NCBI GenBank assembly: GCA_900110395.1
Contig: FODP01000005.1
Span: 368,705-432,704, forward strand
From: Rhodospirillales bacterium URHD0017
Lineage (GTDB): Bacteria > Pseudomonadota > Alphaproteobacteria > Reyranellales > Reyranellaceae
Direction: 5' to 3'
DNA: 64,000 nt
The position numbers and the translations under genes were made by a program. Within the stretch, counting starts at the first letter, position 1. Each line of letters starts with the position of its first letter. This document shows positions 19,831 to 28,503 of this stretch, piece after piece. Under the pieces are notes generated by a model. It searched no databases and was not told where the DNA came from. It saw only the letters and a program-made list of their open reading frames with translations.

Positions 19831-21579
19831 TCAGGAATCGCCCTGGCGAGAGAGGAGCTGCCGGCGCAGCACGAAAATCACCGGCGTAACGAACATCAGG
19901 ATGAGCGTGCCGACGGCAGCCGCCTGCGCGGTCTGCCGGTCGGCCTGCAGCTTCCACATGATGACGCTCAGCACCCAATTGTCCTCGGACTGCAGGACCA
20001 TCGGGATCGTGAACTCCCGGAAGCCCACGATGAACAGCAGCACGAAGCTTGCCATCAGCGACGGCGCCAGCAGCGGCAGCACCACCCGGCGCACGGTGTC
20101 CAGCCAGCGGCCGCCCGAGGCGGCAGACGCCTCCTCGAGCTCCGCGTGGATCTGCATCAACGAAGCGCGCGACAGGCGAGTCGAGACGGCCAGGCGATAC
20201 GAATAGGCGAGGATCAGGATCCACACGGTGCCGTAGAGTCCGATCGGGATCGTGAGATGCAGCACCATGACCGCGAAGCCTGCGATGACCGAGGGGATGC
20301 CGATCGACATGAAGCTCACGACGTCGAGCAGCGCGCGGCCGGGGAAGCGCAGCCGCAGGATCTGCCAGGCAAGCAGCGCGCCGACCAGGGTGATGACAGC
20401 GGCGCTGAGGCCCGCGACCAGGAAAGTGTTGCCGACCGCCGGCCAGAAGCGCCGGTCGGCGAAGAGCGCGCGGTAGGCATCGAGATTGAGGCTTTCGTTG
20501 CTGCCACCGGAGAAGCTCGTCCACACCAGCACGACGGCGGGCAGGATCGCGCCCACGGCGAGATAGAAACCAACGAAGAGCAGCGCCGGCGCGCGCCAGC
20601 GGCCGAGCGGATAGCGGGTCGGCCGGTAGCCTTTGCCGGTGACCGTGACGAAGCGGTCGGCACGCTTGATCAGGTTGTTGTAGATCGCAAGCAGCACCAC
20701 AGCGGCAACAAGGAACAGAAGGGCCACCGCGGCGGCCTTGCCGTAGGCCGGCAATTCGTCCTCGGGATTGAGCTCGAAATAGATCCGTGTGCTGAAGACG
20801 TTGATGCGTGCCGGGAAGCCGATGATCAGCGGCATCTCGAACTGTTCGAGCGCGACCAGGGTCGCCAGGATCAACGGGGCGAGCACGCCGGGGCGCAGCA
20901 CCGGCAGGGTCACCCGCAGGAAAGTCGTCAGCGGACGCGCACCCGAGGCGCTGCTGGCCTCCTCGAGGGCTGGATTCATGGTGCGCATCGCCGCGCCGAG
21001 CAGCAGGAAGACGAAGGGCACCGAGGCGATGCCCTGGCACAGGATCAGGCCTGGCATGCTGAAGATGTTGATCGGCCCCGGCGAGTCGAGACCGAGTACG
21101 CCGCGCAGCATGACGTTGATCCAGCCGGCATTCGGCGCGAAGAGCAGCGTCCAGGCAAACGCCATGACGACGCCCGGCACCAGCAGCGGAAAGAGGATCG
21201 CGGTGAAGAGAGTGGTGCGCCACGGCAGGTCGGTGCGCTCGACCAGCCATGCCAGGGTGAATGCCGTCAGAAACGTGACGGTGACCGAGCCGGCAACGAA
21301 GATCGCCGTGTTCGGCAGCACGCTCGAGAGCAACGGCGTGCTGACGTAGACGTCGACGAGGTTGTCGAAGGTCCAGTGGGCGCCCGGTTCGAACGGCAGG
21401 AGGTCGCTGGGTCCTCGGAAGGCCGTCGCGAGCAGCGCAAGGAGCGGCGCCATCACCAGGTAGATCGCCGCCGCTGCGGCACCGACGACGACGATACTGC
21501 CGGCCAGGCCGAGCTGGCTTCGCCGGCGCTTGCGCCGTGCGACGCCGACGACGGGTGCCTGGTCCGCCTGTACCGCCAC
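19831..21579 (-). CDS. Fused ABC permease (FbpB-like), left system
   Basis: A 582-residue inner-membrane protein made of two BPD_transp_1 domains in one chain, with about twelve membrane helices. This is the FbpB/AfuB arrangement of iron(III)-type importers. Each half carries an EAA loop: EEASSASGARPLTTFLRVTLP in the first and EEASAASGGRWLDTVRRVV in the second. GTG is used at 21579, 6 bases after the binding-protein stop. The transported ligand is not evident. Confidence 0.92.
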   Translation of the reverse strand: MAVQADQAPVVGVARRKRRRSQLGLAGSIVVVGAAAAAIYLVMAPLLALLATAFRGPSDLLPFEPGAHWTFDNLVDVYVSTPLLSSVLPNTAIFVAGSVTVTFLTAFTLAWLVERTDLPWRTTLFTAILFPLLVPGVVMAFAWTLLFAPNAGWINVMLRGVLGLDSPGPINIFSMPGLILCQGIASVPFVFLLLGAAMRTMNPALEEASSASGARPLTTFLRVTLPVLRPGVLAPLILATLVALEQFEMPLIIGFPARINVFSTRIYFELNPEDELPAYGKAAAVALLFLVAAVVLLAIYNNLIKRADRFVTVTGKGYRPTRYPLGRWRAPALLFVGFYLAVGAILPAVVLVWTSFSGGSNESLNLDAYRALFADRRFWPAVGNTFLVAGLSAAVITLVGALLAWQILRLRFPGRALLDVVSFMSIGIPSVIAGFAVMVLHLTIPIGLYGTVWILILAYSYRLAVSTRLSRASLMQIHAELEEASAASGGRWLDTVRRVVLPLLAPSLMASFVLLFIVGFREFTIPMVLQSEDNWVLSVIMWKLQADRQTAQAAAVGTLILMFVTPVIFVLRRQLLSRQGDS

Positions 21580-21585
21580 CGGCGG

Positions 21586-22641
21586 CTAGCCCTGGCCGCG
21601 GACGATTGCCACCAGCTTGCGGTAGTACTCCGCGCGCTGGTTCATCGTCTCGACATCCTCGTAGATGATCTTGGAACCGGCGGCCTTGATCTCCTGGGCA
21701 AGCGGCGACTTGGAGTTGGCGCGGATGTCGGCCTGGCCAGCCAGTTCCTCGTAGAGCATCTTGGCCTCGGGCGAGAGCAGCCAGGCGATCAGCAGCCGGC
21801 CGGCATTGGGATGCGGCGCCTGCTTCACGGCACCGAGCACGAACTGGGTCGCCGGCACCATCTCCATCACCTGATAGCCCACGTTCAGCCCGTCGCGGTT
21901 CATCAGGAAGGCCCCGCTGACGCTCTCCGCGACGGCGAGCTGGCGCTCGCCCGATTTCAGGAAGTTCGACACCGGCGAGGTCGCCACGAGGAGCTTGCGC
22001 TGCTCGATCAGGGTCTTGATCCACTTCTCGGTCCGGTCGAGTCCCCAGTCGATCGCGAGGTAGCCGCCCAGCCGCGGCAGCAAGAAGCTGTCCGAGACCA
22101 GCTTGTCATTCCATTGCGGGTCGAGCAGGGCGTCCCAGGCACGCGGCACCTGCTCCTTGGTGAGCTTGCTCTTGGCGAAGATCGGCGCGTAGACGTAGTT
22201 GTGGTTGGCCACGGCCTCGCCGTCCCAGAAGATGTCGCGATCCTGGGCGCCGTACTGGCGCCAGTCGAACTTCTCCAACAGGCCGCGCTTCTGGACCTCG
22301 AGCGTGCCGCCCAATGAGAAGGTCCAGACATCGACGGCATGGCGGCCGGCACGCTTCTCGGCGATCAACCGCGAGCTCGCCTGCTGGTCGCCCAGCCAGT
22401 TCACCTTCACGGCGGGAAAGCGCTTGGCGAACTCCGCCGGGATCCACTGGACCGATGGCGCGCCGGGCGCCCAGATCGTGACCTCGGCGTCGGCCTTGGC
22501 CTTCTCGTAGAGTTCCGCAAGCTGCGGCGAGACGCCGGCGGCTGGCTGCGCGGAGGCGCGGTGAACGGCCGGCGCAGCGGCGAGGGCGAGAGCGCCGGCG
22601 ATCACCGTGCGGCGCGACGGACGCAGTTTCTTGTCCGGCAT
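21586..22641 (-). CDS. ABC substrate-binding protein (Fbp-like), left system
   Basis: A 351-residue periplasmic binding protein. The N-terminus MPDKKLRPSRRTVIAGALAL contains a twin-arginine-like SRRTVIAG followed by a hydrophobic core and AxA cleavage near ASA (residues 29-31). The mature part resembles the iron(III)/organic-ligand solute-binding family 1/2 proteins (VTIWAPGAPSVQWIPAEFAK near residue 54, KLVSDSFLLPRLGG near 178). Whether the ligand is an iron complex or the oxygenase substrate cannot be told. First of the three transporter genes, after a palindromic gap. Confidence 0.88.
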   Translation of the reverse strand: MPDKKLRPSRRTVIAGALALAAAPAVHRASAQPAAGVSPQLAELYEKAKADAEVTIWAPGAPSVQWIPAEFAKRFPAVKVNWLGDQQASSRLIAEKRAGRHAVDVWTFSLGGTLEVQKRGLLEKFDWRQYGAQDRDIFWDGEAVANHNYVYAPIFAKSKLTKEQVPRAWDALLDPQWNDKLVSDSFLLPRLGGYLAIDWGLDRTEKWIKTLIEQRKLLVATSPVSNFLKSGERQLAVAESVSGAFLMNRDGLNVGYQVMEMVPATQFVLGAVKQAPHPNAGRLLIAWLLSPEAKMLYEELAGQADIRANSKSPLAQEIKAAGSKIIYEDVETMNQRAEYYRKLVAIVRGQG

Positions 22642-22677
22642 GACGTGTTCCTCCTTGGCTGTCGCCTTATTCGATTG

Positions 22678-22742
22678 CCTCCGCAGGAGCGCCCTCTTGG
22701 GAGCGCTTTGGCTTGCGGAGGAGACGCTTCGCGCAGCGTCTC
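22678..22742. repeat. Hairpins between left oxygenase and transporter genes
   Basis: An outer inverted pair CCTCCGCA (22678) / TGCGGAGG (22714) encloses a second imperfect hairpin (GAGCGCCCTC../GGGAGCGCT). A further hairpin, GAGACGC-TTCGCGCA-GCGTCTC, lies at 22721-22742. It sits inside the presumed left operon, between the oxygenase stop and the binding-protein start. Confidence 0.75.
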
Positions 22743-22756
22743 CGCGTGCCTGGCTG

Positions 22757-24091
22757 CTACTCGGCGGCCTGCATCAGGAAGCCCATCGGGCTCTGCGCCT
22801 TGCGCAGCTCCTCGGCGTAGGCGTCGAGCCAGTCGACCTTGTCCGAGGCGATGAACGAGCCGCCACGAGCACCGCGCATCAACTCGGGCCGGTCCACCGT
22901 CGCCGGTATTGAGCCATCCTTCTGGTGCGCCTGTGCGGCGGCAACGAGGCGTCGCCGGGTGATGGCGATCATGCGGTCGCTGGGCGCCAGATGCTCGAAG
23001 CTGCGATCGACGATGCCCTCGTCGGACCCTTCCATGCTCTCGACCATGGCCTGGTCCTGCTGGCCGATGCCCTGGATGCCGGAAAAGGACTTGCCGCTCG
23101 CCTGCTCCTCGCGGTCGACCAGATAGTCGTTCCCGCGGTTGGCCTTGAGGCGCCAGCGACCGAGCCAGTCGGTCGTGGTGGGCAGGAAGTCGCGCGTCAG
23201 CACCGCTCCGGGAATCGAGCTGCCGTCCTTCAGCGTGCGCAGCGCCTGCTCGCGCTTCGACCACGCAAGCACGTAGGTCATGGTGTGGCTATCGTCCAAA
23301 GGCACCGACAGCGTCGCCTGGATCATGTTGCCGAAGGTGCCGTCCGGCACCATCGCGAAGCACGGGAACACGAAGTGGGCGAAGCGATGGAACAGGTTGC
23401 CGGGATCGGCGGGGCGGTATGCGGAGTACATGGTGCCCCAGTCCGTCTCCTTCACGTGATAGCGAGGCGCGCGGTCGACCAGACCCCAGCGGTGCATGGT
23501 CTTGGGATCGACGTCGTCGACCTTCACGGCGCCGACGTGCAGGAAGCCGAAGTGCGAGGTGTCGATGTCGCCTTCGAGCGACTGCAGCCAGTTGCAGTCG
23601 CGCTGGTGGCACATCACCATGCGCTCATTCTCGGGCAGGCCGAACACCTCGAGCGCCGGCAGCGGCGGCGGCACCGCGCGCTTGCCCATATAGACCCAGA
23701 CCATGCCGCCAAGCTCGGCCACCTTGTAGGCCTTTGCCTTGACCCGTTCGGTGAAGCGCTGGTCCTCCGGGATGTTCGGCATGTCGAGGCAGTTGCCTTC
23801 AACGTCGAATTTCCAGCCGTGATAGGCGCAACGGATGCCGCCTTCTTCGTTGCGGCCGAAGAACATGGAGGCGCAGCGATGCGGGCAGCGGTGATCCATG
23901 ATGCCGATACGACCCGAGCTGTCGCGGAAGGCGATCAGCTTCTCGCCCAGCAGCTTCAGCCGCGTCGGCGTGGCGTTGGGCGCCAGCTCCTGCGGCAAGC
24001 AGGCGGGAATCCAGTATTCGCGCATCAGCTCGCCCATCGGCGTGCCCGGTCCAACGCGAGTCAGAATGTCGTTGCTGTCCGTCGAAAGCAT
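22757..24091 (-). CDS. Rieske non-haem iron oxygenase alpha subunit, left copy
   Basis: A 444-residue ring-hydroxylating oxygenase large subunit of the phthalate 4,5-dioxygenase/vanillate-demethylase-like type. The Rieske [2Fe-2S] ligands lie in CPHRCASMFFGRNEEG and CAYHGWKF (CxH...CxxH, around residues 69-92). The mononuclear iron site is in LEGDIDTSHFGFLH near residue 176, and DxxxxH supplies the bridging Asp and two His. The substrate is unknown, probably an aromatic acid or ether. No reductase or ferredoxin is adjacent. Its upstream gap carries the CGTAC operator. Confidence 0.93.
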   Translation of the reverse strand: MLSTDSNDILTRVGPGTPMGELMREYWIPACLPQELAPNATPTRLKLLGEKLIAFRDSSGRIGIMDHRCPHRCASMFFGRNEEGGIRCAYHGWKFDVEGNCLDMPNIPEDQRFTERVKAKAYKVAELGGMVWVYMGKRAVPPPLPALEVFGLPENERMVMCHQRDCNWLQSLEGDIDTSHFGFLHVGAVKVDDVDPKTMHRWGLVDRAPRYHVKETDWGTMYSAYRPADPGNLFHRFAHFVFPCFAMVPDGTFGNMIQATLSVPLDDSHTMTYVLAWSKREQALRTLKDGSSIPGAVLTRDFLPTTTDWLGRWRLKANRGNDYLVDREEQASGKSFSGIQGIGQQDQAMVESMEGSDEGIVDRSFEHLAPSDRMIAITRRRLVAAAQAHQKDGSIPATVDRPELMRGARGGSFIASDKVDWLDAYAEELRKAQSPMGFLMQAAE

Positions 24092-24109
24092 GGCCCATCC
24101 TCCTCAAAA

Positions 24110-24139
24110 GTGTACGCTAACCGTACTTTGGTACGATTA
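24110..24139 (-). promoter_or_regulatory. CGTAC operator upstream of left oxygenase
   Basis: Read toward the oxygenase gene, it runs TAAT-CGTAC-CAAA-GTACG-GTTAG-CGTACAC: an inverted CGTAC/GTACG pair with 4-base spacer plus a third CGTAC in direct orientation. It matches the element at 25184-25213 at 24 of 30 positions. It ends 18 bases before the start codon, next to the GAGGAGG ribosome-binding site. A binding site for the adjacent IclR protein is inferred. Confidence 0.75.
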
Positions 24140-24257
24140 TAGAGGTGAACGGCGCCGACTTGAAGCGTCCGGGCGCAAACAAGCGTTGCTGAAATGACGG
24201 CGCATCACCGCGATCGCGCGCGAAGCGATGCGGCGATCGGAGCGAGCCGCGAGCGCG

Positions 24258-25061
24258 TCAGATGAGCTGCCGGCCCAAAGCGTCGACCTGCTCACGCAGG
24301 ACCTTGAGGAAGGTGTTCAGGATGCCGGGATTGCCGGTGACGCGCTCGGCAAGCGCTGGAATGCTGATAGCGCCGATGGCGCTGCCGTCGACGCGTCGCA
24401 GCGGCACGGCAACCGCGCAAAATCCGATCGCTGCTTCCTGCTTGGTCATGCAGTAGCCGTCCGCCCGGCCGCGGACGATGGTCGCTCGCAGCTTGGCTTT
24501 GTCGGTCAGGGTGAACTTGGTGTTGCCCTTGAGCCGCGCCGTCCTGAGGCGCGCATCGAGTTCATCGTCGGGCAGCAGCCCCAGCAGCACGCGTCCCGCG
24601 GCGGTCGAGAAGGCCGACATCCTCATGCCGACGTGCGAGGCAAGACCGATCGGAAAGCGCGTCGAGGCATGGGCGATCATCACGATCTCCTGGCCGTCCA
24701 GGACACCGACGAAGCAGGCCTCGCCGGTGATCTTCATCACCTTGTCGCAAACCGGCTGCAGAACGGTCGAGACCAGATCGGAGCCGAGATAGGCCGCTGC
24801 CAGGCTGAGCACCGCCGGGGCGAGATGGAACCGGCGGCCGTCGGTTTCGGCGTATCCCAAGTCGACGAGGGTGTGGAGCACGCGACGGACCGTGGGCTTC
24901 GGCAGGTTGGTTGCCCGCGCCACGTCGCTCAACGTCATGGCCGACCGGTCCCGGCCAAACGAGCGTATGACGGTCAGTCCGCGCGCCAGCGCCTCGACAT
25001 AGTGAGACCCGTGCCCGGCTGCTTGTCGCCTGGCAGCATCCTTCGCATTCAATCGAGGCAT
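24258..25061 (-). CDS. IclR-family transcriptional regulator, central copy
   Basis: A 267-residue DNA-binding regulator. An N-terminal winged helix-turn-helix (MTLSDVARATNLPKPTVRRV near residues 41-60) is followed by the IclR ligand-binding domain (VMIAHASTRFPIGLASHVG near 127). IclR proteins often control aromatic catabolism as activators or repressors. The frame is open for over 400 codons upstream, antisense to the neighbouring oxygenase; the ATG at 25061 gives the normal family length. It lies between the two oxygenase promoters, each bearing a CGTAC operator, and is paralogous to the gene at 30629. Confidence 0.92.
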   Translation of the reverse strand: MPRLNAKDAARRQAAGHGSHYVEALARGLTVIRSFGRDRSAMTLSDVARATNLPKPTVRRVLHTLVDLGYAETDGRRFHLAPAVLSLAAAYLGSDLVSTVLQPVCDKVMKITGEACFVGVLDGQEIVMIAHASTRFPIGLASHVGMRMSAFSTAAGRVLLGLLPDDELDARLRTARLKGNTKFTLTDKAKLRATIVRGRADGYCMTKQEAAIGFCAVAVPLRRVDGSAIGAISIPALAERVTGNPGILNTFLKVLREQVDALGRQLI

Positions 25062-25183
25062 GGGCGATGCCTTAGCTCGCGGCAAAAATCGATGCAATTG
25101 CTGATGCCGCTGTTGGCCGCTCGCCCCAATCGGCTCAATCTGTCGCCCGGCACGCTTGTCGGCCCAATCGAGGGGATGTAACC

Positions 25184-25213
25184 TAATCGTACAATAGTAC
25201 GCTGTACGTACAC
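25184..25213 (+). promoter_or_regulatory. CGTAC operator upstream of right oxygenase
   Basis: TAAT-CGTAC-AATA-GTACG-CTGTA-CGTACAC. The inverted pair CGTAC/GTACG is at 25188-25201, and a perfect TGTACGTACA palindrome at 25203-25212 contains the third half-site. It ends 13 bases before the oxygenase ATG, just ahead of GGAGGAAA. It shares 24 of 30 bases and identical internal spacing with the element at 24110-24139. Confidence 0.78.
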
Positions 25214-25226
25214 ACTGGAGGAAACC

Positions 25227-26561
25227 ATGCTCACAGCCGCCGCTAACGAGATGCTCTCGCGTGTTGGGCCGGGCACGCCCATGGGTAATCTGATGCGGGA
25301 ATATTGGACTCCTGCCTGTCTTTCCTCGGAATTGAAGGCCGACGGCGAGCCGATGCGGCTGATGCTGCTGGGCGAGCAGCTGATCGCCTTCCGCGACACC
25401 GACGGCCGGGTCGGCATCATGGAGCATCGCTGCCCGCACCGCTGCGCCTCGCTGTTCTTCGGCCGCAACGAGGAAGGCGGTCTGCGCTGCGTCTATCACG
25501 GCTGGAAGTTCGACGTCGAAGGCAACTGCGTCGACATGCCGAACGTGCCGCCGGCGCAGGACTTCAAGGCTCGCATCAAGGCCAAGTCCTACCGGGTGGT
25601 CGAGCGCGCGGGCTTCGTCTGGACCTACATGGGCAGCCGCAAGGAAGCGCCGCCGCTGCCCAATATCGAAGTTCTGATGCTGCCCGAGGAAGAGCGCATC
25701 ACCCGCGTGCACATGCGCGAGTGCAACTGGTTCCAGTCGCTCGAGGGCGACATCGACACCTCGCATTTCGGCTTCCTGCATGTCGGCGGGCTGACGATGG
25801 ACGACGTCTCGCCCGACACCATCCACAAGTGGGGCGTCGGCGACCGTGCGCCGGACTACAAGTCGACCGAGACCGAGTGGGGCACCATGTACACGGCCTA
25901 CCGGCCGGCCGATGCGGGCCAGTATTACTACCGCTTCGCTCATTTCATGTTCCCGTTCATCACGCTGACGCCCAACGGCTTCTTCGAGGACCAGGTCGCC
26001 TGCACCTTGAACGTGCCGATGGATGACACCCACACCATGACCTACAACCTCACCTGGAAGCAGAAGACTCGTGCGCTCGAGACGCTGAAGAACGGTGAGT
26101 GGATTCCCGGCCTGAAGCCCGACGCCGAGTATCTGCCGAACACCAACGACTGGTTCGGACGGTGGCGCCTGAAGGCCAACCGCGAGAACGACTACCTGCT
26201 CGACCGCAACATGCAGAAGAACGTCAACTTCACCGGCATCCAGGGCATCGGCCGGCAGGACCAGGCGATGATCGAGTGCATGGGCGAGATCGTCGATCGC
26301 AGCCTGGAACACCTGGCGCCGTCGGACCGCATGATCGCCATCACCCGCAAGCGCTGCCTGCAGGCCGCGCAGGAGCTGATGAACGAGAGGAAGGTGCCGG
26401 CGACGGTCGACAATCCCGACATCTATCTCGGCGCGCGCGGCGGCGCCTTCGTGGCGCCGGTCGAGCAGGACTGGCTCGATGCCTATGCCGAGAAGCTGCA
26501 GACGGCGAAAAGCCCGCTGGGCTTGCTGAACAGGAACCGGCTGCCGCTGGCGGCCGAGTAG
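25227..26561 (+). CDS. Rieske non-haem iron oxygenase alpha subunit, right copy
   Basis: A 444-residue paralogue of the oxygenase at 22757, the same length and roughly 60% identical by eye. Rieske ligands: CPHRCASLFFGRNEEG and CVYHGWKF. Mononuclear iron site: LEGDIDTSHFGFLHVGG. Divergence is higher in the C-terminal half, where substrate pockets lie in this family, so the two copies may prefer different substrates. The start is fixed by GGAGGAAA at 25217. Expression is probably governed by the operator at 25184. Confidence 0.93.
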   Translation: MLTAAANEMLSRVGPGTPMGNLMREYWTPACLSSELKADGEPMRLMLLGEQLIAFRDTDGRVGIMEHRCPHRCASLFFGRNEEGGLRCVYHGWKFDVEGNCVDMPNVPPAQDFKARIKAKSYRVVERAGFVWTYMGSRKEAPPLPNIEVLMLPEEERITRVHMRECNWFQSLEGDIDTSHFGFLHVGGLTMDDVSPDTIHKWGVGDRAPDYKSTETEWGTMYTAYRPADAGQYYYRFAHFMFPFITLTPNGFFEDQVACTLNVPMDDTHTMTYNLTWKQKTRALETLKNGEWIPGLKPDAEYLPNTNDWFGRWRLKANRENDYLLDRNMQKNVNFTGIQGIGRQDQAMIECMGEIVDRSLEHLAPSDRMIAITRKRCLQAAQELMNERKVPATVDNPDIYLGARGGAFVAPVEQDWLDAYAEKLQTAKSPLGLLNRNRLPLAAE

Positions 26562-26587
26562 CGCGCGACAAAGGCTGCATCTCCTTC

Positions 26588-26692
26588 TTCCTCCTCTCCC
26601 CCGCTAGGGGGAGAGGTTGGGAGAGGGGGTTACAGAAAGTCTTCGAAGCCCCCTCTCCTAACCTCTCCCCCTAGCGGGGGAGAGGAACATGA
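26588..26692. repeat. AG-rich palindromic repeat, family A copy 2
   Basis: Same design as the copy at 5104: hairpin CTCTCCCCCGCTAGGGGGAGAG, central arms GGGAGAGGGGG / CCCCCTCTCC, second hairpin CTCTCCCCCTAGCGGGGGAGAG, ending GGAGAGGAACATGA. It lies between the right oxygenase gene and its transporter genes, all on the plus strand. The trailing bases to 26753 hold short CATGAAGAG-type repeats and an SD (GGGAGGAGG), and no gene. Confidence 0.9.
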
Positions 26693-26753
26693 AGAAGAGC
26701 ATGAAGAGGGGCATGAGAAGCGAGCAATAAGCCTTCAGGGAGGAGGCGCGAGG

Positions 26754-28484
26754 ATGGTGACCGTTGCCGCCCCCTTGGGCGAGCGCACTGCGTCGTTCGG
26801 CGGCCTGTGGCGGTGGGGCCGCCCGGCGGGTATCGCCGCGTTGATCCTGATCCTCTGCTTCCTGTCGCTCTATCCCATGGTGATGCTGCTCTACGGCAGC
26901 CTGCACTCGACCCCGCCGGGCATTGCCGGCGAATTCAACCTCAACGGCTACATCAACATCGCCACGACCGAGAACCTGGTCGTATTGGCCAACACCGTCG
27001 GCATCTCCCTGGTCAAGACCGTGCTCGCGCTTGCGCTGGCCGTGCTGCTCGCCTGGATCGTGGCGCGCACCGACACGCCGGGCCGCGGCGTGCTGGAAGT
27101 GCTCATAACCCTGCCCTTCTTCATTCCGCCGATCCTGACGGCGACGGCCTGGGCGATGCTGGGCAACGCCCAGGTCGGCACCATCAACCTCGCCTGGCGC
27201 TGGCTCTCGGGCAGCGACACCACGCTGGTCGACGTCTACTCCTACGGCGGCGTCATCTGGCACATGATGCAGTATTCGACGCCGTTCATCTTCCTGTTCG
27301 TCGTCGATGCCTTCCGCGCCATGGACCCGTCACTCGAGGAATCGAGCCGCATGTCGGGCGCCACGCGCTGGCAGACCTTCTGGCGCGTCACCTTCGCGCT
27401 GATGCTGCCGGTCACCACCAGCGCCTTCATCCTGAGCTTCATCCGCGGTATCGAATCCTTCGAATCGGCGGTGTTCTTCGGCGTGCCGGTAGGCATCGAG
27501 GTAATCACCACCACGATCTACAATTCGATCACCCAGCGCGCCCAGCCCGACTACCAGTCGGCGACGGCGCTCTCCTTCGCCGCCCTCGCCCTGATGTTCC
27601 TGCTGCTGGTCATGCAAAGCCGTCTGCTGCGCGGCCGCAGCTTCACCACCGTGACCGGCAAGGGCTACTCGCCCAACATCACACGGCTCGGCCGGCTGCG
27701 CTGGGTTACCTTCGGCCTCTGCATCGTGTTCTTTGCGCTGACCGTCGCGCTGCCGATCGGCCAGCTCCTGCTTTCCTCGTTCTTCAAGTTCTTCGGCTTC
27801 TACGAAGCCGACATGCTGACCTTGGAGCATTATCGCAGCGTCTGGGAGAACTCGGGCTTCTGGCGCGCCTTCGGCAACACCATGCTGCTGGGCGTCGTCG
27901 GCGCCAGCGCGACCATGGCGCTGGGCGGCATCGTGGCCTACGTGACCACCCGCACGCGCTGGCGCGGCCGCCGCCTGATCGACCTTCTGGCCTGGCTGCC
28001 CTGGATGATGCCCGGCATGGTCTTGGGCATCGGCTTCCTGTGGGGCTTCGCGATCCTGCCGCACGGCATCCCGATCTACGGCACGCTGTGGGCTTTGCTG
28101 CTGGCCTACATCGCGCTCGGCACCCCGGTCGCGGTGCGCGTGACCTCGTCGGCGTACCAGCAGATCGCCAACGACATCGAGGAATGCTCGCGTGTCCACG
28201 GCGCGGGCTGGTGGCAGACCTTGGGCCGCATCCTGATCGCCTTGGCCTGGCCCGCTTTCGCCGTGGGCTGGGTGCTGATCTTCTTCGGCATCATGCGCGA
28301 GCTCTCGGCCTCGATCCTGCTCTATGCCCCCGGCACCGAGGTGCTGTCGGTGGTGATGCTGAAGATGTGGGTCAGCGGCAAGCCCGAGGAAGTGAGTGTC
28401 ATCGGGCTGGTCATGCTGGTGCTGGTCCTGCTGTTCCGCTGGGTCCAGCTCAAGTTCATCAAGAAGCGCATCAGCACGCTGTGA
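26754..28484 (+). CDS. Fused ABC permease (FbpB-like), right system
   Basis: A 576-residue double-domain inner-membrane permease, about twelve helices, of the same type as the left-system permease. EAA loops: EESSRMSGATRWQTFWRVT in the first half and EECSRVHGAGWWQTLGRIL in the second. It is the first gene of permease / binding protein / ATPase / IclR, whereas the left operon starts with the binding protein. GGGAGGAGG precedes the ATG. Confidence 0.92.
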   Translation: MVTVAAPLGERTASFGGLWRWGRPAGIAALILILCFLSLYPMVMLLYGSLHSTPPGIAGEFNLNGYINIATTENLVVLANTVGISLVKTVLALALAVLLAWIVARTDTPGRGVLEVLITLPFFIPPILTATAWAMLGNAQVGTINLAWRWLSGSDTTLVDVYSYGGVIWHMMQYSTPFIFLFVVDAFRAMDPSLEESSRMSGATRWQTFWRVTFALMLPVTTSAFILSFIRGIESFESAVFFGVPVGIEVITTTIYNSITQRAQPDYQSATALSFAALALMFLLLVMQSRLLRGRSFTTVTGKGYSPNITRLGRLRWVTFGLCIVFFALTVALPIGQLLLSSFFKFFGFYEADMLTLEHYRSVWENSGFWRAFGNTMLLGVVGASATMALGGIVAYVTTRTRWRGRRLIDLLAWLPWMMPGMVLGIGFLWGFAILPHGIPIYGTLWALLLAYIALGTPVAVRVTSSAYQQIANDIEECSRVHGAGWWQTLGRILIALAWPAFAVGWVLIFFGIMRELSASILLYAPGTEVLSVVMLKMWVSGKPEEVSVIGLVMLVLVLLFRWVQLKFIKKRISTL

Positions 28485-28503
28485 AACGGGAAGGAATGCG
28501 ACC

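Noticed and set aside
19804..22317. An 837-codon open frame on the plus strand opposite the left permease and binding-protein genes
   Set aside because: Its product is a Gln/Arg/His/Asp-rich string without any recognisable domain, as expected for the antisense frame of high-GC genes; the minus-strand genes have clear families.
25062..26312. Upstream extension of the central IclR gene by 417 codons antisense to the right oxygenase
   Set aside because: The extension has shadow-like composition and crosses the operator region; the ATG at 25061 gives normal IclR length.
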